Position numbers and translations under genes: made by a program. Of a stretch of 64,000 bases of DNA, positions 1 through 11,218 are shown piece after piece (the stretch's first letter is position 1; the number at the start of each line of letters is the position of its first letter). The stretch lies in assembly GCA_944474755.1 (NCBI GenBank), contig OX104119.1:46773927-46837926 (forward strand), read 5' to 3'. The notes beneath the pieces were generated by a model. That model worked only from the letters and a program-made list of their open reading frames with translations. It had not been told where the DNA came from and did not search any database. The stretch is from Limnoperna fortunei (Eukaryota; Mollusca; Bivalvia; Mytilida; Modiolidae).

Positions 1-979
1 AAACAAGTTAAGATAACTGAACAAAGTAAACACCATGGTATGACATAAGTGTAAATTCATTAAATAATAACAACTCATATTTATTACGAGTTGCAAAGAT
101 TTAAGGTCTGTTCTGTTTCTCCGTTTAATAAGTAGATATAATAGCTACAGCACCTATTTATTGAAAGTCTGTTCTATTAAAGCAGTTGCCGTGACCTTCA
201 GTGAGAACTAATTAATACATATTTCACATAAATAAGTGTGCCTATTTAGAAAACGAAATAAATGAGCGGCTTGAATACTGAATATCAATTTATATACAAC
301 GTATATACGCGTGTCAGAATTTGTTAAGGCACTAATTAGGAAGAACATTATGTTTTAGAGATGGTCCTTTTGAGAGGAGGCTGGTGTTTAATTGCACTAT
401 TACTGCAGAAGAGACAATAAAACACAATCTAAATCTATCTTATCGCAATACACGTCATAAGAAAAACCAACACAATAGTAACTCGCGAGAATCGCGTTTA
501 TTTACAAGCGCTATAAAAATGAAAAGCATGAACATTACGCATACCTCCTTTTTGGGTGCAATTTGATAAGGGTATTAAAAAAGTCTGTTCGACTGGGTGA
601 TATGTACCGTTGTGTTTAGACTGAATTGTATACGAAATTTTCAAGAGATGTGCGACATACAATTATTAAGTACACAATGACACGGCGATTAATTTCATGA
701 CAGGATTGTGTGTATGTTAACACAAATTAGATAATTTAACGCGGGTGACCTTCACCTCGCTAGGAGTTTTACTAAAATGGGATTATAGTAACACGCATGG
801 CATGAGTGAATCTGATTGGTTCGTTTGCATATTTATCTTTGAGTAAACTTGATACACTTTGTAACATTTCAGTGTGTTCTTCATATAGTTATAATAAAAG
901 TAGTATGTATGATATTAGGAGAGTTTTACCATATAAGTTTAGTCTACACATTGGCAATCATATAAAATTGCATAGCTGA
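1..979. other. AT-rich sequence, no supported feature
   Basis: No reading frame here resembles a known protein. One ORF of 60 codons (384-566) has no recognisable composition or motif. I see no repeat shared with the rest of the window. Confidence 0.5.
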
Positions 980-1067
980 CAATATTAATGTTTATACTAA
1001 TATATTTAATATATTATTTCGTACAATATTAATGTTTATACTAATAGATTTAATATTTTATTTCGTA
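980..1067. repeat. Two-copy 44 bp tandem repeat
   Basis: Two adjacent 44 bp units (980-1023 and 1024-1067) each run from CAATATTAATG to TTTCGTA and differ at only a few positions. The second unit contains the last codons and the stop of the LINE ORF1-like fragment on the opposite strand, so the duplication probably copied the end of that fragment. Confidence 0.8.
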
Positions 1068-1522
1068 CGTCGGATCAAGTTTTTGTATGACTTTTTCAAG
1101 AGAGTCTATAGTGTTGGTTTCGTAGACGTTGTTGTCTTCGTCTTTCATCATTATTTTACCATTTGTTGTCCAAAGTCGAGTAATTGATTTTCTTTTCAGC
1201 AGTTGTCTAGCATTGGAGTGTATTTTATTCCTGAAGCGGGTCAGATCTTCGTTGATAAATATGTGTTTATACTGCGTGTAGGATTTTAGGTTTTTTCTGC
1301 ACTTTAGAACTCTTCTTTTTACAAGAGGGTTTACAAATCTTACTATGATTTGTCTAGGCTTCGTATCATTTAGACCCGGTTTTCCAACTCTATGAGACCT
1401 TTCAATATCCGAGGGTAAGAATTCGGAGTCTATATCCGATATAAGTTTTTCGACAATTTTGCTTGTGTCTTCGCCTGTTCCCCCTTCAACAATGCCCGTA
1501 ACACGTATAAGCCGTGTAAATC
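1050..1522 (-). pseudogene. LINE ORF1-like protein fragment (RNA-binding, L1-ORF1p-like)
   Basis: The minus strand is open for about 155 codons from about 1522 to a TAA at 1050-1052, with no convincing start codon. The translation shows a GIVEGGTGED stretch, an IERSHRVG motif about 40 residues later, then RQIIVRF, then INEDLTR. This order (the R-HRVG motif, the I-VRF strand and the NEDL motif) is typical of the RRM-like and C-terminal domains of ORF1 proteins of L1-type non-LTR retrotransposons, which bind element RNA as chaperones. The 5' end is truncated: just beyond 1522 the sequence returns to a repeat shared with 34.75 kb. No ORF2 follows, so this is a dead fragment. It may be related to the LINE relic at 57.4-60.9 kb, but nothing here links them directly. 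The ORF is interruption-free, which suggests a fairly young insertion. Confidence 0.75.
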
Positions 1523-1608
1523 GTACGCGATGGCGTAATGCAATAATTTTTTTATTTACGTGTTACGTGCTATGTGCGATGTAAAATCTACCAAATTTTT
1601 TTATTTCA

Positions 1609-2031
1609 ATGCAGGAAATGTTAGTTATACTGGTTACACAAAAAATATGTTTGTTGGTGCGTGACATCATCATTCGTGTCCACTTTTTATTTGTTCCGAT
1701 CACTGTAATTTATCTAGAGATATACGAATTCACACCTCAAGCTGTTATTGCATTGATGGTAAAGAAGATTTCCCCATATTGTATTGCTATTTCAAACTTA
1801 ACATTCAAAATAGTTCAGATTGGTTCCAGATTTAAGTCCCAGATACTTTTGAACATTTTTTTGTTTTAGGCGGTTGAAACACAAACACATTTATATCAAA
1901 ATAACTCGATTGTTACATATTAATATTTCGTAAATAAAATTTAACTTTCTTTTTTTTTATTTGAATGTTCCTGAAATAATAGAAATGTAGAAGGTATTAT
2001 ATTTTTATGTTAAATTGTATTTCGATTTTTA
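1609..2031. repeat. Left part of large duplicated unit A
   Basis: This stretch matches 10458-10735 in unit B and 34980-35345 in the older unit D. Shared landmarks are a TATTGCTATTTCAAAC block, a TTAGGCGG block and an ACTCGATTGTTACATATT block in the same order. Similarity to B and D stops near 2031 and resumes near 6230, which brackets the hAT-containing insertion. The 86-codon ORF inside it (1609-1869) is not conserved as protein between the copies and is treated as chance. Confidence 0.7.
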
Positions 2032-2363
2032 TATCCCCGTAAGCTCCCGCATTTTGGGGTTGTAAGAGTTTAATCTACATTAAGTAAATAACATAAACGA
2101 ACGTTTTTTTTACCCTTTTTTATAGCATTATGCTAAACAAATGGATCTCGTATAAAACAACGATTTTTAATTATTACCGTCTCCCATGGGAGATGGTATA
2201 CATAGTCAAATGACGATCAGTCTTCGGAGTAAATGACTCTCTGTTACTTGATTGGGGGGTTAACTAAATCTATAAATATTTTTCTCATTTCATTGGTTAA
2301 CGTCAGGATCGCACTAGTATGTGTACTGAAATTTCGATATATTCTTAGGTCGAATCGGGGTTG

Positions 2364-2696
2364 TAATCAGTATTTTAGTGTAGTAATGTAACGTTCCTCA
2401 TATTGACTTCTATTTCATTCAATGCATTGGTCAGTGAACAATTATAAGGTAAACATTGTACCAAAATCTCGCTACTTTATAAAGCTGTTTTGGAAAAAAA
2501 TATATGTTCTATATCTTTATTTTCGTTAATCAGTATTTTAGTGTAGTAATGTTACGTTCCACATATTGGCTTCTATTTCATTCAATGCATTGGTCAGTGA
2601 ACAATTAAAAGGTAAACATTGTACCAAAATCTCCCTACTTTTTAAAGCTGTTTGGGTTAGGAAACAAATTTTATGTTATGTATCTTTATTTTCGTT
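2364..2696. repeat. Two-copy ~163 bp tandem repeat
   Basis: Units at 2364-2526 and 2527-2696 both begin TAATCAGTATTTTAGTGTAG and end in CTTTATTTTCGTT. They are clearly similar, with scattered substitutions and small indels. They lie inside the block that interrupts unit A, between its left edge and the 3' end of the hAT gene. Confidence 0.85.
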
Positions 2697-3143
2697 CTGA
2701 TATTGATGCAAATTAAAAAAACCCATATTTTTACCGCTAATTTTGAACATTTGTTGTTTAGGGAGTCAACTTTTGTTTATTTATTTTTTAAAAGCACGTG
2801 TGAAGTGACGACAGGCATAAAAATCTCTCAAGCACCATTGAATAATAGTTTAGCGTAAACAATGTCCTTACACGGTACATGTACATTGTTTACCTATCTT
2901 ATATATAAATTACAAAAAACAGATACTTTAATAAATCCATAAAATTTGTAATGCAGCTAAGAGACGGTTAGCTTTTTAGAAAAGCTAAACTTGTCTAATT
3001 TAAAGATTATATACACCAGTAATATTTAAGGTTAAGATATGACTGACGAACCAACGAACCAATGTGGGCACATGAACGGACCATAAAAAGGTTATGAAGA
3101 CAGACAAGACAACAAACACATTCACACTTTACTTTAAATAAAT

Positions 3144-3149
3144 TTTATT
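3144..3149 (-). promoter_or_regulatory. Candidate polyadenylation signal of the hAT gene
   Basis: An AATAAA hexamer on the minus strand begins 32 bases after the transposase stop codon at 3181. It is placed as expected for a 3' end, but the region is AT-rich and chance occurrence is possible. Confidence 0.4.
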
Positions 3150-3180
3150 TGTATCGCCAGCTGTTTACTGCGTACTGGTC

Positions 3181-4198
3181 TTAATATCCAAAGTCCGTAT
3201 ATCTATTTTTGGCAAGAGCAAAACTACGAAGAATCATTTCGGTATCTATGTCCATATCTCTGTGGACATGTATTAATGCTAGGGATGACAATCTGTCTTG
3301 TACCATCGTTGATCGAAGATAGGTTTTCAGGCGTCGAAGAGCACTGAAGGACCTCTCCGTGGTTGATGTTGTTACTGGCATAGTAACAAGAATGGACAGA
3401 ATGGCATAAACTGAGGGGTACAGATCCTTGTTCGTTATAGCAAGTGTATCTATAAGAGTAAAAGGTTTCACTTCAGGATCTGACCAACGCCTCTTCCATC
3501 TGGTAATCTCCGAATCATACGTTTCACGGTCGTCCGTCAGATCATGACGGTATGTCTGGAATAGCTTTTCTTTGCATTCAATGTCCAGATGTTGCAGACG
3601 GGAAGGTATCAAGTTCTGTCCTTGAAACCGGTCAGAATTTTCTATCAAACGCCCTCTTAACTCGTCAATGAAATAATCAATGAATGGATAATATAATGCC
3701 CGCTTCCAATATTGACTAGGAGTGTCAGCAGGGTGATTTGCCCTGTTTCGCTGGCATCCAACTCTTCTGGGCATGAAAGGTACTACATCGATTTTGTCAG
3801 AAAGGGCCACAGCACGGTCGAAAAGCAAGTCCCAAACAGTTTCGTCATTACGTTCTGCAACTAACGTGTCGACCACCAATTTACACTCACGGACTGCTTC
3901 TATCAAATCGCAACTCTTACTTTGCAGGTACGTCGTCAGGTGAACAATGCTTTGGAGTATGTGTTCAGTTGTTACCAATCCTATTATGAAATCGAATCTA
4001 GATATTGCGGCTAAGTACTGTGCGGCTTTATCATCAGAATTGTCTTTCAAATGCTCAAGGGCACTAATAATTGCAGGGTAGGCAACTCTGAATGTGTGTA
4101 ACGAATCCGCCCTACTAGTCCAACGCGTTTCACATAATGTTCTCAATTTTTTTCTTCCATCCATTTCTTCCTTTGTCAAATCGTCTGATTCAAGCTCT
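3181..4198 (-). pseudogene. hAT-family transposase, C-terminal half (frame 2)
   Basis: About 335 codons encode the C-terminal half of a hAT-superfamily transposase of the ZMYM1/DUF4371-like type. The start carries LCETRWTSR, the conserved CETRW stretch of this group. The C-terminus holds the hAT dimerisation signature around TTERSFSALRRLKTYLRS, including the conserved acidic residue of the TTERSFS motif, and it ends normally at a TAA. The frame is continuous back to about 4198 but is offset from the frame of the N-terminal half. A one-base frameshift near 4190-4200 separates the two halves, so a single full-length protein cannot be made from the sequence as given. The conserved motifs on both sides argue for a recent break or a sequencing error rather than old decay. 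Confidence 0.85.
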
Positions 4199-5070
4199 GT
4201 AGAAAGTTTCCATTCGCTTGGCCGAATAATCGAAAGCGAATGCTATGTCTTGGACGGTACCCATAATGGTTCGAACACTTGCATCTTTACAAGCATGGAC
4301 GATTGCAAGATTTAAACAGTGATTTTTACAATGGACGTAAACCGCTTCGGGGTAACGTCCCCTTATATGAGCTTGAACCCCTTGGTTTTTTCCAGACATA
4401 TTACCCGCTCCATCATATCCTTGGGCTCGGATTTTATCGCCGTTTATATCGTATTCTTCGAGAGTATCGAGCAGAAGAGTGGCAAGGGCTGCACCGCGTA
4501 TGCTCTTCGCATGTAGAAAGCCAACAAACTCTTCCCGAATTTCCAAGCCATTACATGTTGAATCTATAAATCGGAGGCAGAGAGACACTTGTTCTTTTGT
4601 TGAACTGTCTGTAGCTTCGTCGGCGAGAATAGCACAATAATCACTTTTATTACAATCACTTACGATTTTCTGTCGTATCTGTTTTCCTATGATGCTCAGA
4701 ACCTCGTTTTGGATGTCTGGTGATGTGTATTTTGCTTTTACATTGGTCGGATTTGAAAGATGATCCGATAAAACATCATCAGTTTCAGCTGCATAATTCA
4801 AGAAGGCAATAAAATTACTTTGTTCCTCCATGTGACCTCTCACTGCGACATTTTGCCTTCCGCAAAGTATTAGAGTATCAATAATTCTTCTCATGATGTG
4901 TTTGTTTTTCCTAATGTTAATTTCTCCGCTTGATGTGAGGGAATCTCTAATAGATGGTTTTGTGTTTTTTATAACCTTCAGAAAGTTGTCAGCCATTTCG
5001 GCATACTTGTAGTGACTTGAATCTTTCTTTTCACGACGCTTAATATACCCGGATACAGAGTTCGCGTTGT
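4190..5070 (-). pseudogene. hAT-family transposase, central catalytic part (frame 1)
   Basis: This stretch continues open from about 5070 to a stop at 4190-4192. Counting from the ATG at 4996, the DUF4371-type segment includes TLILCGRQNVAVRGH (residues 41-55), CAILADEATDSSTKEQ (about 121-136, with the first catalytic acidic cluster), QGYDGAGNMSG (about 192-202, second catalytic Asp region) and CKNHCLNLAI (about 223-232, the C-x2-H motif of hAT enzymes). The frame extends upstream of that ATG through GYIKRREKKDSSHYKYAEM, which fits the family, so 4996 is not the true start. The product would cut and rejoin DNA at the ends of a hAT transposon. I could not identify that transposon's inverted repeats. 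Confidence 0.85.
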
Positions 5071-5217
5071 TAATTGCTGTTTGGTTGTTTTTGTGTGTTT
5101 ATGTTGTCTGTTTCTTCATGCTGTTCTCGTTCGAGTTTGCTGATTATGTCTTTGCCCTTTCGGACTTCAGACATTCGATTCGAATGCCCAGTGCCTCTTG
5201 CAAAATGATCATTCCCC
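5066..5217 (-). pseudogene. hAT-family transposase, short segment upstream of second frameshift
   Basis: About 48 codons in a third register read ARGTGHSNRMSEVRKGKD and then ISKLEREQHEE before a TAA at 5070-5072. The last codons overlap the start of the next segment in another frame, which marks a second one- or two-base frameshift around 5066-5100. An AG at the 5' edge (just before AGGCACTGGG on the minus strand) would serve as a splice acceptor in phase with the donor at 5730, so this may be the beginning of exon 2. The link to the transposase rests on contiguity and charge pattern, not on a named motif. Confidence 0.5.
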
Positions 5218-5730
5218 AATAAAAAAATATGTATTTTTGCAATGTAGGCTGTTACCCTAAGCCCGTCTTTATACTGTTAAAAATTTTAACTCCCTGTTTT
5301 GCTTAACACCTTGATAAACCCAAGTTTTCTTTAAAAAAATTTTAAAAGGCCTACCTTTAAAATTCATATTCTCATCCATTGCAATGTAATATCGACCGAG
5401 CAACAGACAATTAAATGGACGAACTCTAAACCGCATATTGCTTGTGCCAGTTTTTTTGCGGCAGACGATTTACATTCGCGACATAACGAAATGAATTGTA
5501 CAGTTTAAGGTAGGTACACTACTTAAATTACACGCGTTACGAGAATTAAGGATGGACACTGTCACTATAACCCCGACTTTGCCAGTGACGTCTGAGGAAT
5601 TTGTCATGACGGACAAGGTTAACAAATACATTTACATGTTTATTTAATGTACGTGGGTCACTGTTATAAAAAAAACCATTCAACTATATTTGCAATCGGT
5701 GAATTTTTTCTGAATCTTATACATAATTAC

Positions 5731-6008
5731 CTAACTGGAAAATTGAAGTTTGCACACAAGTTTTGTTCCCACTCTTGGTTCAGCAAGTTAACCTTTGTCT
5801 CATGTTTTGACAAATCTTTATCTGTTAAACAAGCAATATCTGGATAAGGTGGATCAAAAGACTTTTTCGTTTCCTTTCTTGAAACATCTTGAGAACTTGT
5901 TCCTGGTTGAATGTCAATTTCCACACAAGTACTGTCAATGTTCGACGACAGGCTGTCCACGTGCACGTCCGTGACTTTCTTTTGAAAATAAGAGTCTATC
6001 TTTTTCAT
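5731..6008 (-). pseudogene. hAT-family transposase, putative N-terminal exon
   Basis: The first ATG in frame after an upstream stop is at 6008-6006 and gives MKKIDSYFQKK. A lysine-rich, aromatic start of this kind is common in ZMYM1/DUF4371-like hAT proteins. The frame runs about 93 codons to PVR and then meets AG|GTAATT, a good donor consensus (GT at 5730-5729), just before an in-frame stop. An intron of about 0.5 kb to an acceptor near 5212 keeps phase. I found no clear TTF-type zinc finger between the two exons, where the family usually has one. It is lost, or lies in an exon I cannot see. Confidence 0.55.
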
Positions 6009-6504
6009 TTTAAACTCGTGCGGTAAACTAACTTTTCGACGGTTACTATTCAAATAATGTTAATTAAAGGGAACCAGTATACAATATCAAGCTAATGCAT
6101 CGATCAACGTCCGTCAAGCGCCGATCACTTTTCCGGGTGTTTTGTTTTCGTTTTTGTTTTTTAGGTTTTTTTTTTTTTTTTTTTTGACAATCTGATGTGC
6201 AAGCAAATGATTTTTTGCTTGTATGGGAGCTACACGCCTGGCATTACAGATGGCTCGATAACAATAGGAATAATTCAATGGTTTATTTGTCATGACAAAA
6301 TATCCCATGACGACGACTATGCAATAGCTAAAAAGAATTCAGTCGATGAGTGTACATCATAACGGCAATTACTTGCTGAAACGTATTGTGGGGCTGAATC
6401 GTTATTCGTGACTGAAAAAACACAAAAAGGAGGATAATTTACCGAATTGCTTAACGTAAAGCGCTTATTTAAATTTAAACCAACAAATAAACATCATTTT
6501 AAGA

Positions 6505-6660
6505 AGGGCGTAGGTTACCAAGTGGTTAAGGATTGCCAGTTTTCCTATCAAAGGTCGGGTGTTTTCTCGGGGTACGCCGGTTTTCTCGGCAATAACAGAC
6601 ACCATGATATAGCAGAAAATTTGCTGAAAGTGGCGTTAAACATCATTCAAACAAACAAAA
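6505..6660 (+). mobile_element. SINE copy with internal deletion
   Basis: The + strand begins with a tRNA-like stretch containing TTACCAAGTGGTTAAGG (A-box-like). It then jumps into the body of the SINE seen complete at 28175-28441, ending TTGCTGAAAGTGGCGTTAAAC plus a CAAACAAACAAA tail. Compared with the complete copy, the second half of the tRNA-like head and part of the spacer are missing. The junction lies at a short AAGG identity, as expected for a microhomology deletion. The duplicate at 11063 shares the same deletion, so it predates the A/B duplication. Confidence 0.7.
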
Positions 6661-8430
6661 TAACGCTACGCTTTAGAACTCTACATAATGTATTAACTGG
6701 CAATGATAGATTTTGAATAAAGTCAAATGAGTGAATAACGTCAGATTGTTTATGTTAAGTATTTGTATTATTTGATCTATAAAAGTAAGATATTTAGCAC
6801 ATATATATTCATATACTTTTACGTAACAGACCAGCATGATGAGTTTGATAGTCTACACCAAAAATAACCCCAAACTTAGTCAGACAACTTCTAATTATAT
6901 CAATAATTAATGCTGAGAAGTTCTTAGCATTCCCACACGCCTGTAGGAAGGGCTGATTTTTAGGAGTATATTTAATCCTATACTAAAATTAGATTATAAT
7001 TTGCGATACGAAAATGTGTTGCTGTCTCGAATCGAGCTGTCATTTTTTTAAGGGAAAGCTTTCGAAACCATCGGCTATTTGTATTATTTTGATAATTCAA
7101 TATGCCAGCTTGTTTGGTGTTTACTGTTTACTTTTCGGAAACCGTGACGTCATTTGGTCAATAAAATGTTACTTCTTGTTGACAAATATTTCCGACAGGA
7201 GCTAATTTTTGTACTGAAAAAAGAAATCACACAGTAGCGATTGACGCACCTTTATACAAACTGGTTTTGTTTAAGAGTAACATTGCCTTGTCTCAATCTT
7301 ATGCTAAACATAGGTGCATTTTGTTGACGATCATATGGCTTGACCAGAACAAGTCGAATACTGAAATATGTTTTGACACGATATACATCATAATAAACAG
7401 TACACCAAGTCTAGAACAGTGTCTACATTGTACGGTTTGTTCGTTTTTGACAGGTAATAAACACGTTTATGATTAGTTAAGTGTATTTACAGTTTATCCG
7501 AAGATACAAAAGCGTAAGCCTAAGAACAAAATCCCAATACTGAATGTCATAGTCATAGCTTACAGCTTGAATACAACAATCGACACACAAAACATTAAAC
7601 ATAAAACTAGCACAACACAAAATTTGTGTCAAGAATGTGTCTCTCACAAGTTTTTTCGCCAAATTGAGATGTTAAAATGGAAAAAGTTGAAAAAACAATA
7701 CACAAAATTAGATAGTACAAAGTTTATTTTAAAAAAGATTATAAATGTCGTAAAATGAAGAAACAAAAAAGTAAATGAACATTATCAAACAGACCACTAA
7801 CAAAACACAAAAGCGCATATCGATATCGTTAAGTTGTCCTACTTCCGCTACAGAAGCACATGAAAAATTAGTGCCTGAAATATCTTATAACGTATAATTT
7901 ATGTCCTATATTCAGTATTGCACGTTGCTTTATAATTTTGACCAGATTGTTTTTTCCGGAAATTTCAGACGGTACACAATTTAAGTAATCTCGAAATAAA
8001 CATTTACAACATTTAAAACGATTATCTTTATTTATAGTTTAGTGAACCTTGTGTATTCAATAAGAATAAAATGAGCAATGAATTTCTAGATAAGTTGATT
8101 TTTGTTTAATCATTTTAGAGAAGTTAGCAAATCAATAATATGAGAGGAGTTTAAATAACTTGTGTGGCAGAGGTGAATTCTGACGTAGTAAGATATGTTT
8201 TCGAAGATTACGACAGTTTGAAAAGGGGACAATTCAAAAAATAAATTTGAAGGACTTGAATTAAAATTTAGAATTCGAAACTCTTGTCCACATCAACGAA
8301 TAAAAATGTGTGCTGGTTGGCGTTTACTTGACACAGATAATGAAGATGCATTTTTTTAAGAATACAAGTAAAGAACATCTTGCATAAAGCAATTTTCTTT
8401 TATTTTATTGGTATTGGTGTAACTGCAATT

Positions 8431-8490
8431 AGGTCTGTTGCTGGATGTTAAGGTATGTTGCTGGATGTTAAGGTCTGATGCTGGGTGTTA
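8431..8490 (+). repeat. Three-unit 20 bp minisatellite (unexpanded)
   Basis: Three units of AGGTCTGTTGCTGGATGTTA-type sequence lie at the position in unit A that corresponds to the 28-unit array in unit B (15186-15745). This is the short allele of the same tandem repeat. Confidence 0.85.
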
Positions 8491-11062
8491 AGGTTGAGCT
8501 ACATCTGATTTTATCTGGTTTAAGGAGGTTATCATAAAATTGATATTAATGTAAAGCCAACTGTTATGCAGATAATGTGCAATGATTAATATATTGCATT
8601 ATCAACTTTGTCCTGATATCATGCTTTAAAGAAAAAAACTCGAGATGGATTAAATTAAATTAAACGTATTGTTATGAGTACATTAGTGCAAATATGCAGT
8701 GCAAAAATAAAGTAAAATAAACAGAAATCATAAACTTGTATGGATATGTCAATAACAGTCAATTAGTTCAATTTGGTGTTAATTCAATTGACGATAATCT
8801 CAGCAAAATACGGCATATAAGCATTAACAAAGGAGGTCAATATCCTCCCTGTTCGGGTGTATAGAGACACCATAACTTCATTGTTTTATATTGGAAGTGC
8901 ACTGGTTTTACTGTCTTGACTTACACTTGATTAAAATTAATAAACTATTTAAATATTTTATTAAATGTTTGCTAACGTCTTGGACAAAAACAATTTCACA
9001 AACAAAGGAATGGACCAATGTCTGCCACTTAAAAGAACGGCGATCTTAATTATAATTATACAAAAATACACATTCCTCCTCTTTAGACACGGCTTTATTA
9101 ATATTATTAAACACATTTTAAAAACCCATGACAAATATCTCCAACGCTAAATGGGACCATTCAGACTAAACCCAAAATTGAATTGTTTATTCACGTGCTC
9201 GAAAATTCAATTGACGTAAAATCCACTGCTTCAGTGTCATGTCGAATTTTATTTTTGTATACATTTAAAACCCGTCATTATGGTCTTTTCAGACTGGATA
9301 TATCCGTTTTGTAGTTAGATAATATTTTTATAACGAAAATATTTCTTCCGTTGGCTTCCCTAGAGTTCTAGAATAAAGTGCGAAGTTCCTACAAATATTA
9401 ATTTATTAATTTAATAAATGCAAATTAAACAAGTGGATATATTAATGCTTTCAATTGATGCTATATAATATGTCATTTTAAAATTATAACTTCAATTTTT
9501 AAATTGAAGTTAGGAAAAGAGGTAGAAAACGTTAAATAAAACCGATCGGTCTATAAAGATATAAAATCGTAGGACACTAACACAGTTGAGACAAAGACAC
9601 ATAACAAAAAGAAGAAACAGAAAACAACAAAACCAATGGTAAGTAGACTGAACCATCCCCCCCAAAAAAAAAACAAAAAAACAAAAAAAAAAAACAAACA
9701 AACAAACAAAAAAAAAAAAATAAGAAACAAGAGCAAAAAAAACCAGCAACAACAAAGAATTGTCAGGTGACTAATTGTATGTCAAGGAAAACACACATTA
9801 TAGACCAGAAAATATGAAAAGTAGAGATAAGTATCACAGAATTAAAAATGAAAAAATGTATGAAAAGGTACGTGAGAACAGTAAAATTAATTAACCGAAT
9901 TGATTCACGTGCATAAAGGTGTCACGTGTACACTCGCAGTCACTATAATCTTGTGCTAATTTATTGACAAACATCTCCAGAGAAGAGGATGTTGGATGGG
10001 CATGAGCAAAGTCAGCGTCCAACATTCCTGCCTGATTGTTTGCCAACGTTGTTAGGGCAAAGAATTGCTGATTTTGGTTGTTTGGATTCGTGTTAACGCG
10101 ATTTGATAATCAAAGCTGCATTCGATAGTTAATGCAAGGAAACATTTCACGGATTTCAGGGTTCTTTGTTATTGCGATCATTGTTTAACTAAAATTTAAA
10201 TATATTACGATAGAATGGAGCTTATTTATAGATTAATTATATAATCATATATGTACATGTACGTATTTAGTTTTACTAACAATCGTATAAACAAGAGAAG
10301 CTGGTGTCTTGTTTTTTGAGAATGAAAAGCCTTGTACCTGAATGAATTGTAAGTAAAAAATGTATTTACATCTTTTAGATTTTTACGTTAATAAAAAAAT
10401 ATGAAGTGTGTGCAAAAGCCTTTAAGTTAATTTTCCATACTATAAAATGTAAACGGGAACATTTCCCTATGATGTATTGCTATTTCAAACTAAACATGTC
10501 ACAAAAGTTCAGATTGTTTCCCGATTTTAAGTCCCAAATACATTTGAACATTTTTTTTTGTTTTGGGCGGTTCACACACAAATCCATTTATATCAAAACA
10601 ACTCGATTGTTACATATTAATATTTCGTAAATAAAATGTAACTTTCTTTTTTTTTATTTAACTGTGCCTGAAATAACAGAAATGTAGAAAGTATTATATT
10701 TAATGTTAAGTTGTATTTCGATTTTTACAATTGTAGAAAGATACATGGCGAACAAGAAAAAAAAACGAACTGATTTACGTGCATACAGATGGCGAAATAA
10801 CAATAGCATTTCAATGGTTTTATTTGCTATGACAAAATCTCCCATGCACAATACGACGACTATGCAATAGCTAAATAGAATTCAGTCGACAAGATCTCTG
10901 CTTGAGTGTACATCATAACGACAATTACTTGTTGAAACGTTTTGTGTGGCTGAATTGTTATTCCTGATTGAAAAAAGCAAAAAAGGGGATAATTAACCAA
11001 ATTGCTTAACGTAATGCGCTAATTTGAATTTCAATCCACAAATAAACAGAACTTTAGGAAGG

Positions 11063-11218
11063 GTGTAGGTTACCGAGTGGTTAAGGATTGCCAGTTTTCC
11101 TACCAAAGGTCGGGTGTTTTCTCAGGTTACGCCGGCTTTAACAGACGCCATGGTATAGCTAAAAAATTGCTGAAAGTGGCGTTACACATCATTCAAACAA
11201 ACAAAATAACGCTACGCT
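11063..11218 (+). mobile_element. SINE copy (duplicate of the copy at 6505)
   Basis: It has the same internally deleted SINE structure as 6505-6660, with the A-box-like TTACCGAGTGGTTAAGG followed by TTGCCAGTTTTCCTACC and ending in the CAAACAAACAAA tail. A further short deletion removed part of the CGCCGGTTTTCTCGGC segment. It was carried here by the segmental duplication rather than by independent insertion. Confidence 0.7.

Larger units (their letters stand above)
6230..10457. repeat. Large duplicated unit A, right part
   Basis: From about 6230 the sequence matches unit B (10780-16985) almost base for base over long stretches. Examples are 7014-7205 against 11565-11756 and 9760-10450 against 16350-16985. 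Its right edge (about 10450) joins directly to the left edge of unit B, so A and B are a head-to-tail tandem pair. Small ORFs repeated in both copies show no protein-like conservation. Low-complexity A/C sequence lies at 9655-9720. Confidence 0.85.

Noticed and set aside
4279..4569. 96-codon ORF on the + strand
   Set aside because: It is a shadow frame antisense to the hAT transposase coding region.
7014..7205. Duplicated 63-codon ORF beginning MCCCLESSC, also at 11565-11756
   Set aside because: It is identical only because units A and B are recent duplicates. It has no family motif and no codon-biased conservation against unit D.
9510..9755. Phe-rich membrane-like ORFs on the minus strand, also at 16017-16357
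   Set aside because: They come from A/C-rich low-complexity sequence, and the second pair spans an assembly gap.
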